A stretch of DNA of 6,275 nt from the NCBI GenBank assembly GCA_947074265.1, contig CAMTPD010000100.1, positions 1 to 6,275 on the forward strand, read 5' to 3'. The notes under the pieces were generated by a model. It saw nothing but the letters and a program-made list of their open reading frames with translations. It had not been told where the DNA came from and ran no database searches. Each line of letters opens with the position of its first letter. The first letter of the stretch is position 1. The translations under genes and the position numbers were made by a program. This DNA is from an uncultured Porphyromonadaceae bacterium. GTDB lineage: Bacteria > Bacteroidota > Bacteroidia > Bacteroidales > CAMTPD01. Below, one piece after another: positions 1 through 6,275 of the stretch.

Positions 1-234
1 AAAATGTCGCACGGATTCCTTACCAACGAAGCAGTAATGATCGGTGTAGAAAGTCGCACTTCTGCCCCTGTTCGCATCTTGCGCGATAGAGAAACACTGC
101 AACACATCCGTATCAAAGGACTTTACCCTTGTGGCGAAGGTGCCGGATATGCAGGCGGAATCGTATCGGCAGCCATCGACGGCGAACGTTGTGCCGAGAG
201 CATAACGGAACACATCCTGAAAACAAACGCTTAA
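1..234 (+). CDS. FAD-dependent dehydrogenase, COG2509-like (3' end only)
   Basis: This is the C-terminal 77 codons of a gene that begins before the window. The reading frame is open from base 1, so the ATG at base 4 is an internal methionine, not a start. The visible part matches the conserved end of the COG2509 family of uncharacterised NAD/FAD-dependent dehydrogenases: a GVESRTSAPVRI segment followed by GLYPCGEGAGYAGGIVSAA and a closing amphipathic helix. The glycine-rich stretch is the second flavin-contacting motif of the glutathione-reductase-like fold. Family members are usually over 500 residues, so most of the protein, including the N-terminal dinucleotide-binding site, is missing here. 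The physiological substrate of the family is not known to me. A terminator follows the stop codon within 10 bases, so this gene probably ends a separate transcript and is unlikely to belong to the phosphonate genes downstream. Confidence 0.85.
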   Translation, partial: KMSHGFLTNEAVMIGVESRTSAPVRILRDRETLQHIRIKGLYPCGEGAGYAGGIVSAAIDGERCAESITEHILKTNA

Positions 235-241
235 TATACCC

Positions 242-279
242 AGCCGCATTACCCTTTCGGATAATGCGGCTTCTTATTT
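242..279 (+). terminator. Intrinsic terminator after the FAD-dependent dehydrogenase gene
   Basis: A perfect 10-bp inverted repeat (AGCCGCATTA at 242-251 with TAATGCGGCT at 262-271) has a 10-base loop that can close further by two C-G pairs. It is followed by a T-rich but interrupted tail (TTCTTATTT). The stop codon of the preceding gene lies 8 bases upstream and the porin start lies 20 bases beyond the tail, so the hairpin separates these two genes. Confidence 0.8.
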
Positions 280-298
280 GTAACAACCCAATTTTTCC

Positions 299-1363
299 AT
301 GAAACACACGCTATCGTACACACTCCTAACCCTGTGTTCGTTTTTATTCATTACCCCAAAGACACATGCATTTAGCATCGACTCTGTCTTCAACAAAGAA
401 AAACATGCCATCAAGTTAGACCTACGTATCGACTTCGACGGCAACATCAACCATCCGGAAAAGAACAGTGCCGCCTTCAAAGCAACTACTTTCCGCGTCG
501 TTCTCGAAGGAGACTTCTCTCCCAAGCTCGGCTACCTCATACGACAAAGACTCAACAAAGCAGGGAGTGTTTTGAAAGACAACTTTCTTGCCGCCACCGA
601 CTATGCAATGCTCATTTACCGTCCCTCGCAACATTGGTGCATCGAGGCAGGAAAGCAAATTGTACAACTCGGCACATTCGAGTACAACTACAATACTTCC
701 ACGCTCTACTTCTTCTCGCAGCCCAACAACCTGATTCAGGCATACGAAACCGGAATCCGTGCAGCGTATACGGTAGGAAATCAAGAATTCAACCTACAAA
801 TTACCGATGCCCGTGCTCCTCAGTTTGCCGCGCCCGATTACGATTACGCCTTCAACTATGCCGCTATGTGGGCAGGCTCTTTTTGCAACGGAACCTTCAA
901 CACCCGCTACGGATACATGATTACCAACGTAAGCAAAGGCAAAACAACACAATGGATTACGATAGGCAATCAACTCATCTTAGGATCGTCTGTACTCGAG
1001 GTAGACTACATGAACGGAGCATACTACCAACCCGCAACCTGGAATGAGCATACGCTCTACATGGCAAACGACCAAACAGCCATCGCGTCCTACAAACTCT
1101 TTTTCGGAAAACAAGACCGATGGGCATTCGGCATAAAGGGGATGTGGGACAAGCGTCGCGACAAAGATATTTCACGTACCATTTATAATAAGTACACCAC
1201 CTCAACCCTACTCGAGTATTACCCGCTTGGTGGCGATAAGCTAAACGTACACCTCGCGTATGCCTTTTGCCACACCCACTACAACAAAGCAATTACGGAA
1301 TACGCCCCCAACGATCAAAACCGAATTATTACCGGTTTCCGATGGTTGTTCTCAATTATTTAA
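299..1363 (+). CDS. Outer-membrane beta-barrel porin, OprO/OprP-like
   Basis: Predicted protein of 354 residues. The first 24 residues look like a Sec signal peptide: a short positive start (MKH), a hydrophobic core at about 5-19, and a plausible cleavage after Thr-His-Ala. The rest has no hydrophobic helix and shows the alternating aromatic/polar strands and Tyr/Trp/Asn-rich turns of an outer-membrane barrel, ending in an aromatic strand (FRWLFSII). The overall pattern, including a segment reading EAGKQIVQLGTFEYNY, suggests the family of phosphate-selective porins O and P as found in Bacteroidota, slightly shorter than many members. In that family, Pseudomonas OprP and OprO pass phosphate and polyphosphate; many Bacteroidota homologues have unknown cargo. 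The gene has terminators on both sides, so it may form its own transcript. Its position immediately before an aminophosphonate gene group suggests, by inference only, that it admits phosphonates or phosphate. A generic porin of another family is the main alternative. Confidence 0.7.
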   Translation: MKHTLSYTLLTLCSFLFITPKTHAFSIDSVFNKEKHAIKLDLRIDFDGNINHPEKNSAAFKATTFRVVLEGDFSPKLGYLIRQRLNKAGSVLKDNFLAATDYAMLIYRPSQHWCIEAGKQIVQLGTFEYNYNTSTLYFFSQPNNLIQAYETGIRAAYTVGNQEFNLQITDARAPQFAAPDYDYAFNYAAMWAGSFCNGTFNTRYGYMITNVSKGKTTQWITIGNQLILGSSVLEVDYMNGAYYQPATWNEHTLYMANDQTAIASYKLFFGKQDRWAFGIKGMWDKRRDKDISRTIYNKYTTSTLLEYYPLGGDKLNVHLAYAFCHTHYNKAITEYAPNDQNRIITGFRWLFSII

Positions 1364-1386
1364 AAGCAAACACACAAACACGATAC

Positions 1387-1433
1387 ATCCCTGCGCATTA
1401 GAACCCACCTCTAATGCGCAGGGATTTCTTTTT
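1387..1433 (+). terminator. Strong intrinsic terminator after the porin gene
   Basis: A perfect 15-bp inverted repeat (1387-1401 with 1411-1425, core CCCTGCGCATTAG) encloses a 9-base loop and runs directly into the tail TTTCTTTTT. It starts 23 bases after the porin stop codon. There is no T-run on the other strand, so it acts in the + direction. It should separate the porin transcript from the transporter gene downstream unless it is partly read through. Confidence 0.9.
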
Positions 1434-1597
1434 CCCCACCCCCATCTTGTTACAAAACCATAACAGCAACCTTCCATCTCGATGAAACTTAACTACCTGC
1501 TTATCAAGAAACAAAACAGACATACCTGCGTAACAATCCTGTAATACACGATCAATTCTTTTGCTGTCGAAACTGAATACAGAAATAAAATACATAT

Positions 1598-2911
1598 ATG
1601 AACAACACAGCAACCGAAAAGATCGACTCGAAGAAACGAATGTCTGATCTCCTTTTTATACTTTGGGCCGGAGGCGCCGCGCTGCTCTCCTACTCATTAG
1701 TCTATGCATTACGCAAACCGTATACTGCATCTACGTATGCAGGACTCGACATATTTGGTTTCGATTACAAGACAATCGTTACCATTACCCAGATAATCGG
1801 TTACCTCATTGCTAAGTTTGTCGGTATTAAATTAATATCGGAACTGAAAAAGGAGAGCCGCTTTAAGTTCATCCTTACATCCGTTACAGCTGCGCAACTC
1901 TCACTTGTAGCCTACGGGCTCATTCCTGCGCCGTACAACATTGCAGCCATGTTTTTCAACGGACTATCACTTGGTTGCATGTGGGGAGTCATTTTTAGTT
2001 TTATCGAAGGACGCCGCGTTACCGACATCCTTGCCAGTCTGCTCGGCATCAGCATCGTGGTAGCCTCGGGCACGGCAAAGTCGATCGGACTATTCGTTAC
2101 CAACACATTACACATCAGCGACTTTTGGATGCCGGCCTTTATAGGTGCGTTTGCTTTGCCCATCTTGGCACTACTGGCCTACCTGCTCAACAAGTTGCCA
2201 CATCCCGACGAACACGACAAGCAAACCAAGACAGAGCGTGTAACCCTCGACAAGTCGGCACGTAAAGAACTCTTTCTTGAGTTTATGCCGGTGCTAACCA
2301 TGCTTTTCATCGCCAATCTGTTGCTGATTGTGCTTCGCGATATCAAAGAAGACTTCTTGGTAAATATATTCGACACCAGCATGTATTCCGATTGGATCTT
2401 TGCACAGCTCGACAGCGTAGTTACCTTGATTATCTTAGGCATATTCGGATTGATGGTCTTTGTAAAAAACAACCTCAAGGCACTCATCTCGTTACTTGTA
2501 TTGGTAATGATAGGCACAGTGGTAATGACGGTGGTTTCGTTTGGTCACAACCGCATCGAGCTTTCGCCTCTTACGTGGCTCTTTGTACAAAGTCTTTGCT
2601 TGTACACCTCATACCTTACGTTTCAAACTATCTTTTTCGACCGCTTCATTGCCTGTTTCAAGATCAAAGGAAACGTAGGATTCTTTATTGCACTGATCGA
2701 CTTTATCGGATACACCGGCACCGTTGCCGTGCTGCTTGTAAAAGAATTTTACACTCCCAACATCGATTGGTTGGTCTTCTATAATAATCTGGCCGGCTAT
2801 GTAGGCATCGTTTGCTGTGTATCTTTTGCGTTCTCGATCGTTTACATCGCGCAACGTCATAAAAAGGAAAACAATATCCCTTCGTTCGAACCAGCTTACT
2901 CACTAGAATAA
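1598..2911 (+). CDS. DUF5690/MFS-type transporter, candidate aminophosphonate importer
   Basis: Predicted inner-membrane protein of 437 residues. Twelve hydrophobic segments can be read: about 16-36, 58-82, 89-109, 113-135, 143-169, 176-199, 228-247, 265-288, 292-316, 324-345, 357-382 and 393-418. A charged loop (200-227) splits them six and six, as in the major facilitator superfamily. I recognise it as a DUF5690-type protein of Bacteroidota. From memory, the first helix end (SYSLVYALRKPYTAS, Arg39) matches the place in GlpT where phosphate-binding Arg45 lies. Helix 2 (GYLIAKFVG, Lys73) matches the GlpT Lys80 region, and helix 7 (ANLLLIVLRD, Arg247) matches GlpT Arg269. This suggests relationship to the organophosphate:phosphate antiporters. 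The phnX gene begins 48 bases downstream, so import of AEP or a related phosphonate is the likely role. The substrate is inferred from context; uptake of another phosphorylated compound, or export, is possible. The ATG has no clear Shine-Dalgarno site but an A-rich leader, usual for the phylum. Confidence 0.75.
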   Translation: MNNTATEKIDSKKRMSDLLFILWAGGAALLSYSLVYALRKPYTASTYAGLDIFGFDYKTIVTITQIIGYLIAKFVGIKLISELKKESRFKFILTSVTAAQLSLVAYGLIPAPYNIAAMFFNGLSLGCMWGVIFSFIEGRRVTDILASLLGISIVVASGTAKSIGLFVTNTLHISDFWMPAFIGAFALPILALLAYLLNKLPHPDEHDKQTKTERVTLDKSARKELFLEFMPVLTMLFIANLLLIVLRDIKEDFLVNIFDTSMYSDWIFAQLDSVVTLIILGIFGLMVFVKNNLKALISLLVLVMIGTVVMTVVSFGHNRIELSPLTWLFVQSLCLYTSYLTFQTIFFDRFIACFKIKGNVGFFIALIDFIGYTGTVAVLLVKEFYTPNIDWLVFYNNLAGYVGIVCCVSFAFSIVYIAQRHKKENNIPSFEPAYSLE

Positions 2912-2959
2912 CAATTCAAGCTAAATAAATACAAACACTCATTTAAACGACTTTTGAAC

Positions 2960-3769
2960 ATGAAAAATGTAGCATGTATTATCATGGACTGGGCCGGTAC
3001 GGCCGTAGATTACGGATGTTTCGCGCCGCTTCAAGCATTTATTAAAGTATTCGAAGGCGAATACGGCATACACATTACACCACGTCAGGCTCGCGAACCG
3101 ATGGGATTGCTTAAAATCGATCACATCAAAGCGATACTATCCATGCCATCTGTCAACGAACAGTTCAAGGCAAAGTACAACCGCGACTGGAACACGAACG
3201 ATGTCATAGCCATGAACAAAAGCTTCGAGAAATACCTTTTCGAATCATTGAGCGACTATACTACCCCAATCGACGGCGTGATCGACACCTTGCAAGCACT
3301 ACGCGACAAAGGAATCAAGATCGGATCTACTACAGGTTATACGCAAGAGATGATGAACGTAGTAGTACCGGGCGCAGCAGCCAAAGGATACAAAGTAGAC
3401 CATTATATAACTCCGACAAACATGCCTGCTGGCAGACCGGCACCTTTCATGATCTTCAACAACATGATCACGCTAAACGTAGATAGCACAGACAAGGTTG
3501 TGAAAGTAGGCGACACCATCTCGGATATCAAAGAAGGGGTGAATGCCAAAGTATGGACCGTAGGATTGGTATTGGGGAGCAGCGAACTGGGCCTTACCCA
3601 AGAAGAGGTAAACAACATGAGCGCAGCAAAACTGGCTCCGCTCAAAGAAGAAGTAAGAGAACGCATGCTTAAAGCCGGCGCACACTTCGTAATCGATACC
3701 ATCGAACAATTACCGGCTTGTATCGATACCATCAACAGCAGACTCAACATCAACCCTTCAAACAACTAA
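2960..3769 (+). CDS. phnX: Phosphonoacetaldehyde hydrolase (phosphonatase)
   Basis: Predicted cytoplasmic enzyme of 269 residues, the usual length of PhnX. It hydrolyses phosphonoacetaldehyde to acetaldehyde and phosphate and belongs to the haloacid dehalogenase superfamily. All expected residues are present. Nucleophile Asp10 lies in MDWAGTAVDYG, with Ala12 at the position where most HAD phosphatases have a second Asp. Lys52, in GLLKIDH, is the lysine that forms the Schiff base with the substrate aldehyde, with His55 beside it. The phosphate-binding STTG is at 123-126, Arg159 is in GRPAP, and Asp185 and Asp189 in GDTISD bind magnesium. These fit the Bacillus cereus enzyme (Asp12, Lys53, Arg160, Asp186, Asp190). 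I chose the ATG at 2960; a TTG two codons earlier is in frame but adds only Met-Asn and is a poor start. phnW begins 3 bases after the stop codon, so the two are very probably co-transcribed and translationally coupled. Confidence 0.97.
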   Translation: MKNVACIIMDWAGTAVDYGCFAPLQAFIKVFEGEYGIHITPRQAREPMGLLKIDHIKAILSMPSVNEQFKAKYNRDWNTNDVIAMNKSFEKYLFESLSDYTTPIDGVIDTLQALRDKGIKIGSTTGYTQEMMNVVVPGAAAKGYKVDHYITPTNMPAGRPAPFMIFNNMITLNVDSTDKVVKVGDTISDIKEGVNAKVWTVGLVLGSSELGLTQEEVNNMSAAKLAPLKEEVRERMLKAGAHFVIDTIEQLPACIDTINSRLNINPSNN

Positions 3770-3772
3770 GCC

Positions 3773-4861
3773 ATGAGAAACTATTTACTACTTACCCCCG
3801 GACCGCTTACGACATCTCAGTCGGTAAAAGAAGCCATGCTGCAAGACTGGTGCACGTGGGACAACGACTACAACATCGGTATCGTAACGGAAATACGCGA
3901 AAGCTTGCTTAGGGCAGCCGGTCTTGACAACGAATACACCACCGTGTTGTTGCAAGGAAGCGGAACATACGCCGTAGAAGCAACGTTGGGATGTGCCGTA
4001 AAACCGGAAGACCAACTGCTGATCGTTGCCAACGGAGCCTATGGTGCGCGCATGGCCGAAATAGCAACGTATCAAGGACTCAACTTCAATCTGGTTTCTC
4101 TTCACGAGGCCGAGCAAGTAACTCCTGCCGTTGTTGAAGAAGCACTCAAAGCATATCCGGGCACGACACACCTTTCGGTGGTGCACTGCGAAACCACAAC
4201 CGGCATCATCAACCCGATAGAAACAATCGCAGCGGTAGCGAAAGCACACAACCTTACCTACATTGTAGACGCGATGAGTAGCTTTGGCGGTATTCCGATC
4301 GATATAAAAGGCCTGGGCATTGACTTCCTCATCAGCAGCGCCAACAAGTGTATTCAAGGTGTACCGGGCTTTGGCTTTGTAATTGCTCGTAAAGACAAAC
4401 TCGAAGCATGTAAAGGTGTATCCAAATCACTATCCTTAGACCTGTATGCACAATGGAGCGAAATGGAAAAAGGAAAAGGCAAATGGCGCTTCACCTCTCC
4501 TACCCACGTAGTGCGTGCGTTTCACCAAGCACTGAAAGAACTGGAAGAAGAGGGCGGAGTCGAAGCTCGCTACAACCGTTACAAGACCAGCCATGCAACC
4601 CTTGTAAAAGGCATGAGAGCATTGGGCTATACTACCTTGCTTAGCGACGAGAAGCAATCGCCGATCATCACCTCTTTCCTGTATCCAAACGATGACTTCT
4701 GCTTTGCTACATTCTACGAGCAATTGAAACAGCACGGATTCGTTATTTATCCCGGAAAGATTTCCGACGCAAACACATTCCGTATCGGTAACATCGGCGA
4801 TGTACATCCGCACGACTTCGAAGCATTAACCCAAGCGGTAGCATCTGTTTTAGCTGAATAA
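3773..4861 (+). CDS. phnW: 2-aminoethylphosphonate:pyruvate transaminase
   Basis: Predicted cytoplasmic PLP enzyme of 362 residues, close to the usual PhnW length of about 365. It transfers the amino group of 2-aminoethylphosphonate to pyruvate, giving phosphonoacetaldehyde and alanine; the first product is the substrate of PhnX encoded just upstream. It is a fold-type I aminotransferase of class V. The N-terminus [11 protein letters not shown] is typical of the family. Glycine-rich GSGTYAVEA (62-70) is the cofactor phosphate-binding turn, [10 protein letters not shown] (139-148) lies in the active site, Asp166 (VDAMSS) should pair with the pyridine nitrogen, and Lys192 in [12 protein letters not shown] should hold PLP as a Schiff base. 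Arg337 (FRIGNIG) is the likely carboxylate-binding arginine. Spacing is 3 bases from phnX and 4 bases to the next gene. Because phnX accompanies it, a catabolic role is much more likely than the biosynthetic AEP transaminase role known for capsule genes in Bacteroides. Confidence 0.96.
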   Translation: MRNYLLLTPGPLTTSQSVKEAMLQDWCTWDNDYNIGIVTEIRESLLRAAGLDNEYTTVLLQGSGTYAVEATLGCAVKPEDQLLIVANGAYGARMAEIATYQGLNFNLVSLHEAEQVTPAVVEEALKAYPGTTHLSVVHCETTTGIINPIETIAAVAKAHNLTYIVDAMSSFGGIPIDIKGLGIDFLISSANKCIQGVPGFGFVIARKDKLEACKGVSKSLSLDLYAQWSEMEKGKGKWRFTSPTHVVRAFHQALKELEEEGGVEARYNRYKTSHATLVKGMRALGYTTLLSDEKQSPIITSFLYPNDDFCFATFYEQLKQHGFVIYPGKISDANTFRIGNIGDVHPHDFEALTQAVASVLAE

Positions 4862-4865
4862 ATCC

Positions 4866-6092
4866 ATGACACAAACAGCAGATATCATTATCATAGGCGG
4901 AGGACTCCTCGGAACCTCTGCTGCTTACCAACTTGCCAAGCGCAAGGCCGGAAAGATTGTTCTTTGCGAACAAAACGACATCGCCTCGCAGGCAACCAGT
5001 CGTGCCGCATGCTTGCTTACCCGCGCACGCACCAAACCCGGACTGATGGAGCTGGTGCAGGAAACGTACGATTGCATTGAAGAAATCGAAACCGAGCTGA
5101 ACGAATCGCTCGACCTGCAACAAGTAGGAAGCCTTACCATCTCGGCAAGCGAAGCGAGCAAGAAAGGACTGGAAGACACCTACATGGCGGCGCAACGTTT
5201 TGGTATCGAAGCCGAAATGGTGGGACCGAAAGCCGTAAAAGAGATGCTGCCTTGGATCGACAACACATCGGTACGCGAAGCAGTTTGGATGCCTACAGAT
5301 GCATTCATCGACGCCGCTCTTCTTTGCAACGGTTATGCAAAGGCCGCAAAAAAGCGAGGCGTAGTTGTACGCACACGCACCGGCGTAAGCGCCATCTTGC
5401 ACAGCAACCAACGTGTTACGGGTGTGCGCCTTGGCAACAACGACGAAATACACGCGCCCGTTGTAATCGACGCTGCCGGCGCATGGTCAAACCTACTTTC
5501 CTATCCATTGGGCATCGGCTTGCCGCATACACCTGTGCGTAGTCACTTCTGGATCACGGAAGTAAACCCGTCGCTTTTCCCGGCCAATCAGCCGTTTGCC
5601 GTATTGCCGGACGCACGCGCCTTTACGCGTCCCGACGTAGGCGCGCTGATCGTTGGAATCCGCGAACCCGAGTGCGTTTCGTACGATCCCAAAGAAATGA
5701 AAACGAACATCGAGCACGTCGACTTCACACCCGACAACGGATGGTCTACCCTTTCGCAAAGTGCTTCCCTCTTTGAAGCATTCTTTCCGCAGTTTCGCGA
5801 CTTAGGCATCGCGCATTACATGGCAGGACCGTCTTGCTACGTACCCGATGCCAATTTCATCATAGGCGGAGTTTCATCCATGGAGGGCTTTTATACCTCA
5901 TCGGGCTGTTGCGGTGGCGGAGTTGCCGCAGGCGGAGGAATGGGCAGACTCTTGTCTGAAATCGTTACCGGCGAAGAGACCTTTGTAAACGCGGCACCGT
6001 TCGATCCCGAACGTTTCGGTGCGATCAATCCGTTTGATCCTGCCTTTCAAAAGAGTTGTGCCGACGCACGTTCTAATAAAAAGGGCGGCTGA
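4866..6092 (+). CDS. DAO-family FAD-dependent amine oxidoreductase, candidate (N-methyl)aminoethylphosphonate oxidase
   Basis: Predicted soluble flavoenzyme of 408 residues. The N-terminus has the dinucleotide-binding fold: GGGLLG at 11-16 and Glu35 at the end of the second strand to hold the ribose of FAD. A conserved SQATSRAACLLT stretch follows (41-52), then PTDAFIDAALL in the middle, an IDAAGAWS segment, and near the C-terminus CYVPDANFIIGG (324-335) with glycine-rich GCCGGGVAAGGG (347-358), which closes over the flavin. This layout matches the sarcosine, dimethylglycine and glycine oxidase group. Arg46 stands where dimethylglycine dehydrogenase has the histidine that bonds FAD covalently, so flavin is probably not attached there. 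Enzymes of this superfamily encoded beside phnW/phnX are known to oxidise N-methyl-AEP, and sometimes AEP itself, to phosphonoacetaldehyde, releasing amine and peroxide. That role fits here but is inferred; another secondary amine remains possible. It starts 4 bases after phnW and is the last gene of the run. Confidence 0.85.
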   Translation: MTQTADIIIIGGGLLGTSAAYQLAKRKAGKIVLCEQNDIASQATSRAACLLTRARTKPGLMELVQETYDCIEEIETELNESLDLQQVGSLTISASEASKKGLEDTYMAAQRFGIEAEMVGPKAVKEMLPWIDNTSVREAVWMPTDAFIDAALLCNGYAKAAKKRGVVVRTRTGVSAILHSNQRVTGVRLGNNDEIHAPVVIDAAGAWSNLLSYPLGIGLPHTPVRSHFWITEVNPSLFPANQPFAVLPDARAFTRPDVGALIVGIREPECVSYDPKEMKTNIEHVDFTPDNGWSTLSQSASLFEAFFPQFRDLGIAHYMAGPSCYVPDANFIIGGVSSMEGFYTSSGCCGGGVAAGGGMGRLLSEIVTGEETFVNAAPFDPERFGAINPFDPAFQKSCADARSNKKGG

Positions 6093-6275
6093 TCGCGCGC
6101 TGCGTTAAAGAGAGTAATACAACAAACTACAACCGAAACTTCGCATTGCATTCAATGAAGCAAAAAGAAGTTTCCCCGATAAAAGAGGGTCTGTAATTGC
6201 TATCTGTGTGTTTTTTATTAGGAAAAAAAAAGGAATCTTCAATTACCAAGTGCCAAACTCGTTTGTTTGCTACAA

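Noticed and set aside
273..280. CTTATTTG before the porin as a -7 promoter element.
   Set aside because: The TA is shifted relative to TTTG compared with the consensus and it overlaps the terminator tail, so the match is too weak to call.
1556..1563. TTCTTTTG as a possible Bacteroidota -7 promoter element (consensus TAnnTTTG), 34 bases before the transporter start.
   Set aside because: It misses the conserved A, and no TTTG-type -33 element lies at the expected distance upstream. A promoter must exist nearby after the terminator, but I cannot place it.
2954..2959. TTG at 2954 as the start of phnX.
   Set aside because: The ATG two codons later gives the standard N-terminus just before the catalytic strand and aligns with known PhnX proteins.
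3788..4357. Long open frame of 189 codons on the reverse strand inside phnW.
   Set aside because: It lies wholly within phnW, whose active-site motifs are certain, and its translation is rich in Cys, Arg and Phe with no recognisable domain. It is a codon-bias shadow.
3773..4861. Biosynthetic AEP transaminase for a capsule or phosphonolipid.
   Set aside because: No phosphoenolpyruvate mutase or phosphonopyruvate decarboxylase gene is present, while the degradative hydrolase phnX directly precedes it.
4743..5453. Open frame of 236 codons on the reverse strand across the end of phnW and the start of the FAD enzyme gene.
   Set aside because: It crosses two well-supported genes, has no domain I recognise, and an unusual cysteine-rich composition. 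It is better explained as a shadow frame.
4866..6092. Glycine oxidase (ThiO) for thiamine synthesis as the identity of the FAD enzyme.
   Set aside because: No thiamine genes are nearby, the middle region resembles sarcosine/dimethylglycine enzymes more, and the gene is packed against phnW.

Overview
The window looks like chromosomal DNA from a Bacteroidota bacterium, probably of the order Bacteroidales. The reasons are the protein families (a DUF5690-type membrane protein, an OprO/OprP-like porin, a COG2509-type flavoprotein), the near absence of Shine-Dalgarno sequences with A/T-rich leaders instead, and a moderate G+C content. This placement is an inference; there is no rRNA or marker gene here. 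All genes lie on the + strand.

Layout: positions 1-234 hold the 3' end of a COG2509-type FAD-dependent dehydrogenase, closed by an intrinsic terminator (242-279). A signal-peptide-bearing outer-membrane porin follows (299-1363), closed by a very strong terminator with a perfect 15-bp stem (1387-1433). After a leader of about 165 bases comes a tight group of four genes: a 12-helix DUF5690/MFS-type transporter (1598-2911), phosphonoacetaldehyde hydrolase phnX (2960-3769), 2-aminoethylphosphonate:pyruvate transaminase phnW (3773-4861) and a DAO-family FAD-dependent amine oxidoreductase (4866-6092). The last three are separated by only 3 and 4 bases, so they are almost certainly one transcript. 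The final 183 bases contain no recognisable gene.

The four-gene group reads as a compact system for using aminophosphonates. The transporter would bring 2-aminoethylphosphonate (AEP) or a relative across the inner membrane. PhnW would transaminate AEP to phosphonoacetaldehyde, and PhnX would cleave that to acetaldehyde and phosphate. The FAD enzyme most likely oxidises a substrate PhnW cannot handle, such as N-methyl-AEP, to the same intermediate. The porin just upstream may be the outer-membrane entry point, although it has its own terminator.

The most interesting points are that the DUF5690 protein seems to keep the phosphate-binding arginines of the GlpT/UhpT (OPA) transporters, which would make it a candidate phosphonate importer, and that an amine oxidase of sarcosine/dimethylglycine type sits beside a complete PhnW-PhnX pair. 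PhnW and PhnX assignments are strong; transporter substrate and oxidase substrate are inferences.
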